Shown: positions 14,639-23,698, numbered from the stretch's first letter. The stretch is DNA of 27,262 bases from GCA-2732805 sp964516605 (GCA_964516605.1 CAZFAA010000015.1:1-27262), one strand, 5' to 3'. Notes: generated by a model not told the origin, from the letters alone. Translations and numbers: made by a program.

Positions 14639-16252
14639 ATGACCACGACACCGCGCATTATCCTCAACAACGTATCCTTTCAACTGGATCAAACTCCCGT
14701 TCACTTTGATAGCCTTAACTTGTCTTTTGAACCATTAAAATATGGCATCGTAGGTGCAAATGGTATTGGGAAAACCACTTTTTTAAAATTACTGCTCGGT
14801 GAACTCACTCCAAAAAGTGGCTCCATTCAAAGATTGGGGAGCATCATGCAAATACCCCAAGTACATAATGCCATAGCACATGATGCCAGCGTCAGCGATG
14901 TTTTAGGAACAAGCTTAATTTTGCAAGCACTGCAACGCATTCACAATGGTGGCGTTGATGAAGCTGATTTTGCTGTGGTCGCTGACCAGTGGGACATCGA
15001 ACAACGCATTGCAACCGCCTTTGCAGCACTTAACATCCGTGATATCAACTTCAATCAATTATTCCATGAATTGAGTGGTGGCCAAAAAACCAAAGTACTG
15101 CTGGCTAAAACACGCATTTTTAATGCCGATTTTCTGATTTTTGATGAACCCACTAATAATTTAGATAGCCTATCGCGTGCTCTATTATTAGATTACATTG
15201 AAACATCCTCTCAAGGTTTTATTATCGTCAGTCATGATAGAGCACTCTTAAATCAATGCGAGCGCATTCTGGAAATAACCCCTCTTGGCATGGAAGTCTA
15301 TGGCGGTAATTATGATTTTTATACAGAGCAAAAAGAGCTAAAACGTTTGGCTATTGAGCATGAGATACAAGCACGTTCTGACATATTGAGCGCATCAAAA
15401 AACACCATGCAAATACGTTTGGAACGCCATCAAAAAAATGAAGCGCGTGGCCGCAAGAAGAAATTAGAGCAAATCGAAGGTAAGGGCCGCTATGACAAAA
15501 TAGAATTTAAATCCAAGCAAGGTAAAAGCGAACAAACGAATCGACGTATTCGCCTGCAAGCAGAGCGAAAACTGGGCGGCATCGAAGAGGAACTGCTAGC
15601 AGCGCAAGATAAATTAGTCATCAGTGAAAAATTAGATGTGAGTTTAGCAGCAACAGCTGTCCCTCACAGTAAAACTGTTCTGAAAATAGAGCATCTTACG
15701 TTTCATTACCACGCTGAACAACCCATTCTCAATCACTTTAATCTGCACATTACAGGACCAGATCGTGTTGCCGTAACCGGCCCAAATGGTTGTGGTAAAT
15801 CGACTCTGATTCAATTAATCAGAGGCCTGCTCACACCGGAATCTGGAACCATCACAGTGGGAGTGGAGCACGTGGCTTACCTCGATCAAGCTATTGGTTT
15901 TTTAGATCCTGAATTGTCTTTAGTGGATAATTTTTTAAAACACAATGCAGCATCTAAGCCTTTTGATGCCTACTCTGCCCTGGCTGCATTTAAATTTAGA
16001 AATAAAGAAGCAGAAAAATATGTGAAGCATTTAAGTGGTGGCGAAAAAATACGTGCCGCATTAGCCATCACATTAATGACTGATACACCACCTCAGTTGA
16101 TTATTTTGGATGAACCAACAAACCATCTGGATTTAGAGTCCATTGAAGCAATTGAAAGTGCTTTAAAACACTATCAAGGTGCACTGCTGGTCATATCACA
16201 CGATGAGGTATTTCTTGAAAATATAAACGTGGGTCGTTATATTGCCTTGTAA
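14639..16252 (+). CDS. ABC-F family ATPase (ribosome-associated type, no membrane domain)
   Basis: The product is a 537-residue soluble protein with two ABC domains in tandem. Walker A sites are GANGIGKTT (near residue 40) and GPNGCGKST (near residue 380). The signatures are LSGGQKTK and LSGGEKIR, and the Walker B sites are FLIFDEPTNNLD and LIILDEPTNHLD. A long charged linker (about residues 225-340) joins them, the arm that reaches the ribosome P-site region in this family. ABC-F proteins act in translation, either relieving stalling or protecting from antibiotics; which applies here cannot be read from sequence. The ATG at 14639 has AAGAG seven bases upstream; the GTG at 14612 lies within repeat R3 and is rejected. 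The stop is 34 bases before the peroxidase gene, so an operon is possible. Confidence 0.93.
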   Translation: MTTTPRIILNNVSFQLDQTPVHFDSLNLSFEPLKYGIVGANGIGKTTFLKLLLGELTPKSGSIQRLGSIMQIPQVHNAIAHDASVSDVLGTSLILQALQRIHNGGVDEADFAVVADQWDIEQRIATAFAALNIRDINFNQLFHELSGGQKTKVLLAKTRIFNADFLIFDEPTNNLDSLSRALLLDYIETSSQGFIIVSHDRALLNQCERILEITPLGMEVYGGNYDFYTEQKELKRLAIEHEIQARSDILSASKNTMQIRLERHQKNEARGRKKKLEQIEGKGRYDKIEFKSKQGKSEQTNRRIRLQAERKLGGIEEELLAAQDKLVISEKLDVSLAATAVPHSKTVLKIEHLTFHYHAEQPILNHFNLHITGPDRVAVTGPNGCGKSTLIQLIRGLLTPESGTITVGVEHVAYLDQAIGFLDPELSLVDNFLKHNAASKPFDAYSALAAFKFRNKEAEKYVKHLSGGEKIRAALAITLMTDTPPQLIILDEPTNHLDLESIEAIESALKHYQGALLVISHDEVFLENINVGRYIAL

Positions 16253-16286
16253 CATTGTGCCCATCCAAAAATGAGGAGCATAACCT

Positions 16287-16769
16287 ATGAGTTCTGCCTA
16301 CGATTTTAGTTTTAAAACACTCACACAGAATCAAGATCTGCCCTTAGCACAATTTCAAGGCCATGTACTCTTAGTAGTAAACACCGCATCCAAATGCGGC
16401 TTTACCAAGCAATATGCTGACCTTGAAACCTTATACACAAGCTACAAAGAGCGTGGCTTGGTTATTCTTGGCGTACCCTGCGATGATTTTGGGCATCAAG
16501 AACCTGGATCCGCCGAAGAAATTGCTGAATTTTGTAATGTGAATTATGGCGTGACTTTCCCGATGACGCAAAAAGAGCACGTTAAAGGTTTGCACGCGCA
16601 CCCCTTTTATAAATGGGCGAAAAAAACATTAGGTTTTGGTACAGCGCCCAAATGGAATTTTCACAAATACCTTATCAATAAAGAAGGCAAATTAGTGGAT
16701 TACTTTAATTCGACAACAGGTCCAAACAACGAACGTATTAAATCTGCTATTGAAAAATACCTTAGCTAA
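16287..16769 (+). CDS. glutathione peroxidase-family thiol peroxidase
   Basis: The product is a 160-residue cytoplasmic peroxidase that reduces hydroperoxides with thiols. The peroxidatic residue is C37 (NTASKCGFTKQY), with Q71 (HQEPG) and W123-N124 (KWNF) completing the tetrad. C83 in EFCNVNYGVTFP is in the place of the resolving cysteine of two-cysteine members, so thioredoxin is a likelier reductant than glutathione. In GVPCDDFGHQEPG the usual NQFG is DDFG, a small departure. GAGGAG lies eight bases before the ATG. The stop abuts the convergent cupin stop with no gap, so the two messages must overlap. Confidence 0.94.
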   Translation: MSSAYDFSFKTLTQNQDLPLAQFQGHVLLVVNTASKCGFTKQYADLETLYTSYKERGLVILGVPCDDFGHQEPGSAEEIAEFCNVNYGVTFPMTQKEHVKGLHAHPFYKWAKKTLGFGTAPKWNFHKYLINKEGKLVDYFNSTTGPNNERIKSAIEKYLS

Positions 16770-17156
16770 TTATACCTCTTCTTTAAACCGATCGTGTTCA
16801 ATATCTGCTATAGCATTACATTCTAGAAAAATGCAATCGGTTATAGCCTCGACTTTATGTATCACATAGGGCTGTATTGTTATGATGGCAGGATAATCAA
16901 TATCAATATGCGTTATGTTATCTGTGTTTATTTTCCGATATGCAAAACGAATGCTACCGGATACTAAAATCAATACTTTTGGATTAAGCGCATCTGATTG
17001 TCCTTCATGATATGCATTACCTGATACGGTATTGGCTTTACGCGTGATAAAAATAAATTGTTGTTGTGCTCGCGGCAGTAAAAACTCAGCTGTCACACCA
17101 CGCTCATCGTGTTTGATCACATTAAATTTTTCAATGGTTACTAGCTTTTCCTCCAT
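16770..17156 (-). CDS. small cupin-fold protein
   Basis: The product has about 128 residues. The ATG at 17156 has AAGGA eight bases upstream; a frame open to 17195 lacks a ribosome site. The pattern is that of a single cupin barrel of the CapF-C/WxcM-like kind: KANTVSGNAYHEGQSD, PKVLILVSGSIRFAYR and PAIITIQPYVIHKVEAI, with candidate metal or sugar-binding His and Glu residues in the first and last blocks. Such proteins are often sugar isomerases or epimerases, or regulatory sensors, but no sugar-nucleotide genes are near, so the substrate is unknown. It diverges from the methyltransferase gene with a 90-base shared control region. Confidence 0.72.
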   Translation of the reverse strand: MEEKLVTIEKFNVIKHDERGVTAEFLLPRAQQQFIFITRKANTVSGNAYHEGQSDALNPKVLILVSGSIRFAYRKINTDNITHIDIDYPAIITIQPYVIHKVEAITDCIFLECNAIADIEHDRFKEEV

Positions 17157-17179
17157 ACAATACATCCTTTTTATATTCT

Positions 17180-17208
17180 TTGACTTGTGAATCAAGCGAT
17201 TCTATTAT
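17180..17208 (+). promoter_or_regulatory. sigma-70-like promoter for the tam-like gene
   Basis: TTGACT (17180-17185) and TATTAT (17203-17208) are separated by 17 bases. The predicted start of transcription is near 17215, 30 bases before the ATG at 17245, with AAAGGA in the leader. This is the strongest promoter-like pattern in the window. Confidence 0.6.
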
Positions 17209-17244
17209 ACTTTCGGTTAAAAATGAATAAAGGATGATGACACT

Positions 17245-18036
17245 ATGACACATTCATGGGATGCAGATCTATACCGCACATTTTTAGATGTCAGAACGCG
17301 TCCTGCCAAAGACTTGTTAGCAGCTATTCCAAGCTACTTTGATCCCAAGCTTGTTTACGATTTAGGATGCGGCCCTGGAAATAGTACGATTTTACTTAAA
17401 AAGCGCTGGCCCAATGCTAAGGTAATTGGTACTGACAATTCAGTTGATATGCTCAAAAAAGCACGTGAAGATTACCCTGAAATTGAGTTCTTAGAAATGG
17501 ATATAGAACATTTCTCATCAACTCAAAAAATAGATTGTCTTTTTTCTAATGCATCGCTTCAATGGTGTAATCAGCATCATACATTAATCCCAAGACTTAT
17601 TGCGCTGTTAGCTAAAAATGGTATTCTAGCAATTCAAATGCCTAACAATTTTCATGCAGCAACGCATCAAGCTATTATTACGATTCTAAAAAATTACAAA
17701 CCATGGTCATCACTCACAGAAAAACTACGCTATGGATTTCTTGAAAAAGCTTTTTATAACGTATCAGAGTATTACAATCTACTCAGCCAAGCAGGCCTAT
17801 CCGATTTACAATTATGGGAAACGGAGTATTTTGTTGAAATGGACCACCACACAGACATTTTTAACTGGATTCAAGGTACAGGTCTGCGCCCTATATTGTC
17901 TGAACTTGATGAGACTGATCAAAAATTATTTGAAAAAAAATATAATGAGCTCATAGCCAATCAATATCCCCTGCAACAAAATAAAAAAATACTTATGCCA
18001 TTTATGAGATTTTTTATGGTCGGAGTGAATTGCTAA
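17245..18036 (+). CDS. tam: trans-aconitate 2-methyltransferase-like SAM methyltransferase
   Basis: The product is a 263-residue cytoplasmic class I methyltransferase. The match to E. coli Tam runs the full length: MTHSWDADLYRTFLDVRTRPA, the SAM motif LVYDLGCGPGNST (near residue 38), GTDNSVDML, SNASLQW, LAIQMPNNF, FNWIQGTGLRP and NQYPLQQNKKILMPF. Tam methylates trans-aconitate, an inhibitor of aconitase, so it is a detoxifying enzyme. The length and motifs are normal, with nothing missing. It has its own promoter pattern and ends 40 bases before a perfect 42-bp palindrome. Confidence 0.92.
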   Translation: MTHSWDADLYRTFLDVRTRPAKDLLAAIPSYFDPKLVYDLGCGPGNSTILLKKRWPNAKVIGTDNSVDMLKKAREDYPEIEFLEMDIEHFSSTQKIDCLFSNASLQWCNQHHTLIPRLIALLAKNGILAIQMPNNFHAATHQAIITILKNYKPWSSLTEKLRYGFLEKAFYNVSEYYNLLSQAGLSDLQLWETEYFVEMDHHTDIFNWIQGTGLRPILSELDETDQKLFEKKYNELIANQYPLQQNKKILMPFMRFFMVGVNC

Positions 18037-18076
18037 AAGTAATATTTACTTGCTAAAGCACATAAATTATAAACGC

Positions 18077-18118
18077 AATCCATTCTTTCGTTTTTAGCTA
18101 AAAACGAAAGAATGGATT
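18077..18118. repeat. perfect 42-bp palindrome between convergent genes
   Basis: The arms AATCCATTCTTTCGTTTTT (18077-18095) and its exact reverse complement (18100-18118) meet at AGCT, which is itself palindromic, so all 42 bases are self-complementary. As RNA it forms a 19-bp stem with a four-base loop, on either strand. It lies between the tam stop and the vanX stop. It may be a two-way terminator, although no clean T-run follows it. Confidence 0.95.
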
Positions 18119-18216
18119 TCTAAAATTTTATTCATAAAATCAATAAAATAACTGATAAAAGGGCTGAGTCGGCCATCTCGAAACACCCTAATGTAACGAT
18201 GGGAGGCCTGAATAAT

Positions 18217-18918
18217 TCATGCGTTAGCCATTACATGAGTTCCATAAAACGCGAGCTTTCTATTTTTATGAAACGCCCAGTAACGATCCCCATACGACCA
18301 ATGCCAATACTCTGTTGGGTAATTTACAAAACCCACCTCTGTTAAAACTGCGCTCATTATTTCTCTATTTTTTTGCGCGTCAGGCGAAATAATACGCGAT
18401 GCAGTAAGCGAGATAGATCCATCATCATCTTGCATCCAATCTTTAGGGTGAATGCCCATATCAAGTGGATTGGCATCGCTATCAATTAAATACACATCCA
18501 CTGCAGCTCCCGTTGAATGAGGCGGAATATTAACCGAACCATCCAGATTGGTAACCGGCGCGATTAATTTGATGGTTTCATTAAAAATATCTTCTTGCGT
18601 CCAATTGGGGTGTTGCTTGGTCACTTTATCGAATCGTGCCTCAAAAAGCATTTTCTGCAAATCAAGACTTCGATACCCTTCATACAAACAAAAACGCAAA
18701 CCCTTCGGCAACAATTTCTGCGCACTGTTTAATTTTTCATATACTGTTTTTCGAAGTTTCGTATAATCCGTGTTATTTGGAACTTCAGGTGATGGACCAT
18801 ACACAATGTCTGTTTGATCCTTTAAATCCAACATGGGCTCACCATTATCAATAATATGAATTGCCAATACTCGTGGATCGGCAGTCAAAACAAGTTCATC
18901 ATTTTTTGTATTGCTCAT
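18217..18918 (-). CDS. D-alanyl-D-alanine dipeptidase, VanX/DdpX type (M15D)
   Basis: The product is a zinc dipeptidase of about 233 residues. The ATG at 18918 has a GAGAG site; a TTG at 18954 is less likely. The zinc and catalytic pattern is present: PHSTGAAVDV (the SxHxxGxAxD type, with His and Asp ligands) and EYWHWSYGDRYWA (catalytic Glu and the third ligand, His). An upstream FCLYEGYRSL block holds the Arg of the family. No signal peptide is seen, so it is probably cytoplasmic, as in DdpX and VanX. Without vanHA-like neighbours it more likely recycles D-Ala-D-Ala from peptidoglycan than confers vancomycin resistance. It diverges from the MFS gene. Confidence 0.9.
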   Translation of the reverse strand: MSNTKNDELVLTADPRVLAIHIIDNGEPMLDLKDQTDIVYGPSPEVPNNTDYTKLRKTVYEKLNSAQKLLPKGLRFCLYEGYRSLDLQKMLFEARFDKVTKQHPNWTQEDIFNETIKLIAPVTNLDGSVNIPPHSTGAAVDVYLIDSDANPLDMGIHPKDWMQDDDGSISLTASRIISPDAQKNREIMSAVLTEVGFVNYPTEYWHWSYGDRYWAFHKNRKLAFYGTHVMANA

Positions 18919-19074
18919 ATTTAAGCTCTCTGCATACTGCTCTATTGTTGCCAACGAAATTTAAAATGCAGGGCATAGAATAAGGAAGATATCGTGCCCA
19001 GTCAATTTTATAGCTTGTTATTCCGTCTCAATTCAGTCACTATTTAAAATCTCTTATTTTTACATTAGGCCACC

Positions 19075-20247
19075 ATGACACACGAATCACGCTTAAGCTT
19101 ATTTTTATGTGGCTTGGTAAGCATTGGCTCGTTAGCCATGGTGATTTATCTGCCCTCTCTGCCAGCGATCACACAGAGCCTGCACACCACATCACAAAAT
19201 ACAGAACTCACTTTAACACTTTATATGCTGACATTCGGTTTATCTCAATTAGTTTACGGACCTTTGTCGGATCATTTTGGACGACGCCCAATTATTTTAT
19301 TAGGCTGTGGGTTATACATCATCTTTACGTTAGTCAGTGCGCTCGCACCCACTATTAAAATATTATTGCTAGCACGTGCACTCGAAGGCATGGGCGCTGG
19401 TGCTATTACAGCTCTCGCGCGAGCTGCTGTAAATGATCTGTTTACAGGAAAAAAATTAACCGCTGTTTTATCTTATACTTCGATTGCCGCCTCACTTGGT
19501 GTGATGCTCTCACCACTTATAGGCGGATATTTACAAGTATATTTTAGCTGGCGTGCTAATTTTTATTTTTTAGCACTCTATGCTGCATTTTTTTGGTTGA
19601 TTGCGTGGCTGTGGTTTACCGAAACACGACCAGTGCTTCAGACATCTCAATCCGTATTGAAAATGACCTTGTCACGTTATGCGAGCGTGTTGCGTGATCG
19701 CTCTTATTTATTGTTCATGCTCGCCGGTAGCATTAGCTTCATGGGCAGTGCTGCTTATTATGTTGTGTCACCTTTTCTGTATCAGCATACGTTAGGCGTA
19801 CCACCCCAAACCTATGGCTATTTTTTTCTGTTAACATCCGGTTGTTTTATTACAGGTGGCTTTAGCAATAAATGGCTGCATGCTTATGAAACAGAGCGCA
19901 TCCTAGTTGCGAATCTGTTATTGATTCTTGCTGCAAGTTTAATAGTAGGATTTGGCTTAGCGCAACACATCAGTGTTCTAGCATTGTTATTACCCATGGC
20001 ACTGTATATGTTTGCATTAGGCATCGTTTTTCCAAGCACGATGATTGCAGCGGTCAGACGCTTAAAAACAACAGCTGGCACAGCAGCAGCAGTCTTTGGT
20101 TGCTGCCAAACTGTCGCGGCGGCTGCCTCCACAGCCATCATGGCGCATCTACCACAAGCCAATCAAATTCCACTGGGCAGCGTATTATTGGGAATTACAT
20201 TAGTTTGCACGGTATTATGTACCACTGCACTACGTTCAGGTACGTGA
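19075..20247 (+). CDS. Bcr/CflA-family MFS multidrug exporter
   Basis: The product is a 390-residue, 12-helix transporter of the inner membrane (DHA1 drug:proton antiporter group). The hydrophobic helices cover the whole protein. The first block is SLAMVIYLPSLPAI. Motif A between helices 2 and 3 is YGPLSDHFGRRPIIL. In helix 4, LLLARALEGMGAGAITALAR follows, and in helix 5 there is SLGVMLSPLIGGYL. Substrates of this family include bicyclomycin, chloramphenicol and sulfonamides in other bacteria; the substrate here is unknown. The ATG at 19075 has a close AGG. It stands alone, divergent from vanX. Confidence 0.9.
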   Translation: MTHESRLSLFLCGLVSIGSLAMVIYLPSLPAITQSLHTTSQNTELTLTLYMLTFGLSQLVYGPLSDHFGRRPIILLGCGLYIIFTLVSALAPTIKILLLARALEGMGAGAITALARAAVNDLFTGKKLTAVLSYTSIAASLGVMLSPLIGGYLQVYFSWRANFYFLALYAAFFWLIAWLWFTETRPVLQTSQSVLKMTLSRYASVLRDRSYLLFMLAGSISFMGSAAYYVVSPFLYQHTLGVPPQTYGYFFLLTSGCFITGGFSNKWLHAYETERILVANLLLILAASLIVGFGLAQHISVLALLLPMALYMFALGIVFPSTMIAAVRRLKTTAGTAAAVFGCCQTVAAAASTAIMAHLPQANQIPLGSVLLGITLVCTVLCTTALRSGT

Positions 20248-20397
20248 TACACACCTGTATCCAATACAATATGGGTCGCAATACAGGACTCAAGATTTTA
20301 TTATTATTTTTCAAAAAAAATAAGTGCTCAATAGAATAAATACCCTCTCCAACAATCAGATAAAACCAATACCTCAGTTCATATTAGCCATAATATA

Positions 20398-20426
20398 TTG
20401 ATATGCTATATCGACTAAAATAAAAT
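20398..20426 (+). promoter_or_regulatory. promoter-like pattern in front of the broken ATPase gene
   Basis: TTGATA (20398-20403) and TAAAAT (20421-20426) are separated by 17 bases, 28 bases before the ATG at 20454. The rest of 20248-20453 is AT-rich with no gene that I can see. Confidence 0.4.
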
Positions 20427-20453
20427 TTAATTTTATATTTTACAAGAAAGCTC

Positions 20454-21481
20454 ATGAGCATTTATATTAAACGCGATCTGGAAAAATCCATCAAAGAGGC
20501 AAGCAGCCAATTTTGTGTTGTGTTGTTAACAGGACCAAGACAGGTTGGTAAAACAACCTTGCTAGAACATATCGAAAAAGGCAAACGCAGTTATCTGACA
20601 CTGGATGATATGAACAAGCGGATTGCCGCAAGAGAAGATCCTGCTGGCTTTATCGATCGTTTGCAGCTACCCGTATTAATTGATGAAGTGCAATACGCAC
20701 CCGAATTATTTCCCTACATCAAAATATGTGTCGATACACAAAAAACCAACGGATTATTCTGGCTTACAGCATCGCAACAATTTGAAATGATCAATAACGT
20801 TTCAGAATCGTTAGCGGGGCGTATTGCCATATTAACTATGTAACAACGTATATTCAACGTGATATTCGCGATATTTTAAACATTCAAGATCAAACTATTT
20901 TTTATAAATTTATGCAAATTTTGGCAGCACGAACCGGCCAGCTCATCAATTATAAAGAAATATCGAGAGATGCGGGAGTTAGTGAACCGACCATAAAATC
21001 CTGGGTACACGTTTTGCAGAGCTGCGGTATTGTGTATGGACTCGTACCTTATTTTAATAATCATACGAAACGTCTAATCAAAACACCGAAGCTCTATTTT
21101 ATGGATACGGGTTTATGCTGTTTTTTAACAGGATGGCTTAATCCGACGGTATTAGAGCGCGGCGCGATGTCAGACGCCTTGCTTGAAACGTATGTGGTAT
21201 CAGAAATCATTAAGTCTTATTTAAATGCCGGCAGACTGCCCCGACTGTATTTCTATCGCGATAAAGAAAAACACGAAATTGATTTATTAATTGAAGAGAA
21301 CGGTGTGCTCTACCCAATCGAAATTAAAAAAACAGCATCGATTCGCAACCTATCACTGAGTCCATTTAACGTATTATCTCATTTAAAAACTCCTATCGGA
21401 CACGGTGGTGTTCTTTGCTTTGTTGACACCCTCCTACCCCTCTCAAAAGACTGTGACGCCATTCCCATTTACTACGTATGA
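20454..21481 (+). pseudogene. DUF4143-type AAA ATPase, broken by an internal deletion and frameshift
   Basis: The N-terminal frame (20454-20843) carries Walker A GPRQVGKTTLLE, a conserved YLTLDDM, the Walker B-like VLIDEVQYAPELF and ASQQFEMINNVSESLAGRIAIL, then stops. A second frame, open from about 20834 and ending at 21481, carries the rest: YVTTYIQRDIRDIL, ARTGQLINYKEISRDAG, PYFNNHTKRLIKTPKLYFMD, TGLCCFLTGW and the nuclease-like DKEKHEIDLLIEE...YPIEIKK. The middle part of the family (roughly 70-80 residues between LAGR and the YIQRD block) is missing, and the two halves are in different frames. The loss must therefore be a deletion of a length not divisible by three. Such ATPases are common single genes of unknown role in intracellular and anaerobic bacteria. 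Confidence 0.9.
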
Positions 21482-21504
21482 ACACTGAAAAAAACCACCT
21501 AAGG

Positions 21505-21527
21505 TTGTCCACAGTTCCTGTGAATAA
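21505..21527. promoter_or_regulatory. DnaA-box-like inverted pair upstream of acs
   Basis: TTGTCCACA (21505-21513) and TGTGAATAA (21519-21527; reverse complement TTATTCACA, a full match to TTATNCACA) face each other. Extended by one base they form TTGTCCACAG-TTC-CTGTGAATAA, an imperfect 10-bp dyad. It could be a protein-binding site; two boxes alone do not make an origin. Confidence 0.35.
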
Positions 21528-21605
21528 CTCTGTGAAGAGTTTTCTAATAAGACACCTAACTTATTGAAAAAAAAGAAGGCATTGTCAGGTTGATTAAGCT
21601 TTAAC

Positions 21606-21647
21606 CTACCTATGGGGGTAAGATAAAATAATCAACCCCATAGGTAG
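21606..21647. other. 12-bp perfect inverted repeat upstream of acs
   Basis: CTACCTATGGGG (21606-21617) and CCCCATAGGTAG (21636-21647) are exact reverse complements with 18 bases between. An AT-rich stretch follows (tgttatattttta). It may be a terminator for the broken ATPase gene or a control element of acs. The rest of 21482-21758 holds no gene that I can see. Confidence 0.6.
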
Positions 21648-21758
21648 TGTTATATTTTTACAGCACCTTGTTTGACCAATTTCAGAGGGATTGTGGATTA
21701 AATAGGATACCTTCCGTTATACTGGTCGACTTTTATTGATACGCGTGAAGGACAGCAC

Positions 21759-23663
21759 ATGGCAACGGACCTCAAGGCAAACCTGCCTCAATTCAACACA
21801 GCATACCAAGACTCCATCGAACACCCCGAACTATTTTGGCAAGAGCAAGCCGAACAATTCATTTCATGGGACAGCCCATGGCAACACGTCACTCAAGGTC
21901 AATTTGCGGATGGGGATATGGCATGGTTTGTAGGCGGCAAGTTAAATGCCTGTTACAACTGTCTTGATCGTCACCTACCACAACACCACAATAAAATTGC
22001 GCTGTATTTTGAAGGTAATGATCCACAAGAACAGCGCGCGATTACCTATGGCGAACTCTTCGAACAGGTGTGCCGTTTTGCCAACGTATTAAAAACACAT
22101 CATGTTAAACAAGGTGATGTTGTGTGTATTTACATGCCGATGATTCCAGAAGCATTGATTGCCATGCTCGCTTGCGCGCGCATCGGCGCAATACATTCTG
22201 TAATTTTTTCTGGATTTTCAGCGCAAGCATTACAAAGCCGTCTTGATGCGATGTCGTGTCAGGTATTAATTACAGCTGATTATGGTTTTCGCGGCACAAA
22301 AAAAGTTGCGATTAAAGAACAAGTAGATAAAGCATTAGAACACTATCAAGGCATCCGCAGCGTTCTTGTGGTACAACGTGACACGCAACACACTGTATTC
22401 ATGCAACCACAACGTGATTACTGGTATCATGAAGCAGTGCAACACCACACTGCCGTATGTCCAATTACAAACGTGCAAGCCACAGATCCACTTTTTATTC
22501 TCTATACGTCCGGCTCAACGGGCTCTCCTAAAGGAATCGTGCACGCAACAGGTGGATACTTAACCTATGTGGCGACAACGTTCAAACATGTTTTTGATTA
22601 TCAATCGAGCGACATATTTTTTTGTACCGCTGATATCGGCTGGATCACAGGGCATTCGTATTTAATTTATGGGCCGATGTGTCACGCTGCCACCCAAGTG
22701 TTATTTGAAGGCATTCCCACTTATCCGAGTGCTGAACGCTATTGGCAACTGATTGATCGCTACAACGTCACCATTTTTTACACAGCACCCACTGCTATTC
22801 GCACACTGATGCGCTTTGGCGATGAGCCGTTGCAAACCACCTCGCGCAAAAGCTTGCGCATTTTAGGTAGTGTTGGTGAGCCCATCAATCCAGAGGCATG
22901 GGAATGGTATGCGACCGTTGTCGGTCACTCACGTTGCCCCATCGTAGATACCTGGTGGCAAACTGAAACCGGTGGCATCATGATCACACCACCACCGCAT
23001 ATCACACCGCAAAAACCGGGTTCTGCCAGCTTTGCATTTTTTGGCATTAAGCCTGCAATTGTCGATGAACACGGCTCACAACTCGATGGCGAATGTACTG
23101 GCGATTTAGTTATTACCATGCCATGGCCTGGCATGATGCAAACAATTTATAACGACAAACAACGCATGTTGGATGCGTATTTTAAAAAATACCCAGGAAG
23201 TTATTTAACCGGTGATACGGCACATCGCGACTCCGACGGGTACTACTGGATTATCGGTCGCAATGATGATGTGATCAATGTCGCAGGACATCGTCTTGGT
23301 ACCGCTGAAATTGAAAGTGCAATCGGTGATGTAGCAGGCGTGGCTGAATCCGCCGTGGTGGATGTGCCTCATGATATTAAAGGTCATGCCATTTACGCGT
23401 TTGTGACTTTAAAAAAAGATGTAATAGTCACCGCCACGCTCAAACACGAGATCATTGAACACATCAGTAAAGTGATTGGACCGATTGCAAAACCTGAGGT
23501 CATTCAGTTTGCAAGTGACCTACCTAAGACACGCTCCGGTAAAATTTTACGCCGTATCCTGCGTAAAATAGCGGTGGGTGATGTGAGTGAACTTGGTGAT
23601 ATTTCAACACTCAGTAATCCAGAAGTGGTGGAGGAGCTGATTAAAGAGGCGGCGAAAGGGTAA
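21759..23663 (+). CDS. acs: acetyl-CoA synthetase (AMP-forming)
   Basis: Acs activates acetate to acetyl-CoA through acetyl-AMP in the cytoplasm. The product has 634 residues, slightly short of the usual 650, with all core motifs: YTSGSTGSPKGIVHATGGYL near residue 248, WWQTETGGIMITP near residue 399, YLTGDTAHRDSDGYYWIIGR, DDVINVAGHRLGTAEIE and the C-terminal PKTRSGKILRRIL. The Lys of the last motif is the site of control by acetylation in other bacteria. GAAGGA lies seven bases before the ATG. Upstream are two inverted repeats and no certain promoter; a hairpin terminator follows. It supports use of acetate as carbon source or salvage of overflow acetate. Confidence 0.97.
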   Translation: MATDLKANLPQFNTAYQDSIEHPELFWQEQAEQFISWDSPWQHVTQGQFADGDMAWFVGGKLNACYNCLDRHLPQHHNKIALYFEGNDPQEQRAITYGELFEQVCRFANVLKTHHVKQGDVVCIYMPMIPEALIAMLACARIGAIHSVIFSGFSAQALQSRLDAMSCQVLITADYGFRGTKKVAIKEQVDKALEHYQGIRSVLVVQRDTQHTVFMQPQRDYWYHEAVQHHTAVCPITNVQATDPLFILYTSGSTGSPKGIVHATGGYLTYVATTFKHVFDYQSSDIFFCTADIGWITGHSYLIYGPMCHAATQVLFEGIPTYPSAERYWQLIDRYNVTIFYTAPTAIRTLMRFGDEPLQTTSRKSLRILGSVGEPINPEAWEWYATVVGHSRCPIVDTWWQTETGGIMITPPPHITPQKPGSASFAFFGIKPAIVDEHGSQLDGECTGDLVITMPWPGMMQTIYNDKQRMLDAYFKKYPGSYLTGDTAHRDSDGYYWIIGRNDDVINVAGHRLGTAEIESAIGDVAGVAESAVVDVPHDIKGHAIYAFVTLKKDVIVTATLKHEIIEHISKVIGPIAKPEVIQFASDLPKTRSGKILRRILRKIAVGDVSELGDISTLSNPEVVEELIKEAAKG

Positions 23664-23678
23664 ACGGTAAACGATTGG

Positions 23679-23698
23679 AGTTGCTGCGCAACTTTTTT
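23679..23698 (+). terminator. intrinsic terminator after acs
   Basis: AGTTGC (23679-23684) and GCAACT (23688-23693) form a 6-bp stem with a three-base loop, followed directly by six T. It lies 16 bases after the acs stop. Confidence 0.75.

Noticed and set aside
17157..17195. N-terminal extension of the cupin protein
   Set aside because: The ATG at 17156 has AAGGA eight bases upstream, and the extension would run through that site.
18217..18918. Vancomycin-resistance gene cluster
   Set aside because: There is no vanH, vanA or vanRS-like gene near the VanX-type enzyme. A single dipeptidase is common in peptidoglycan recycling.
21505..21527. Origin of replication
   Set aside because: Only two DnaA-like boxes, no AT-rich unwinding region with more boxes, and no dnaA, dnaN or gidA nearby.
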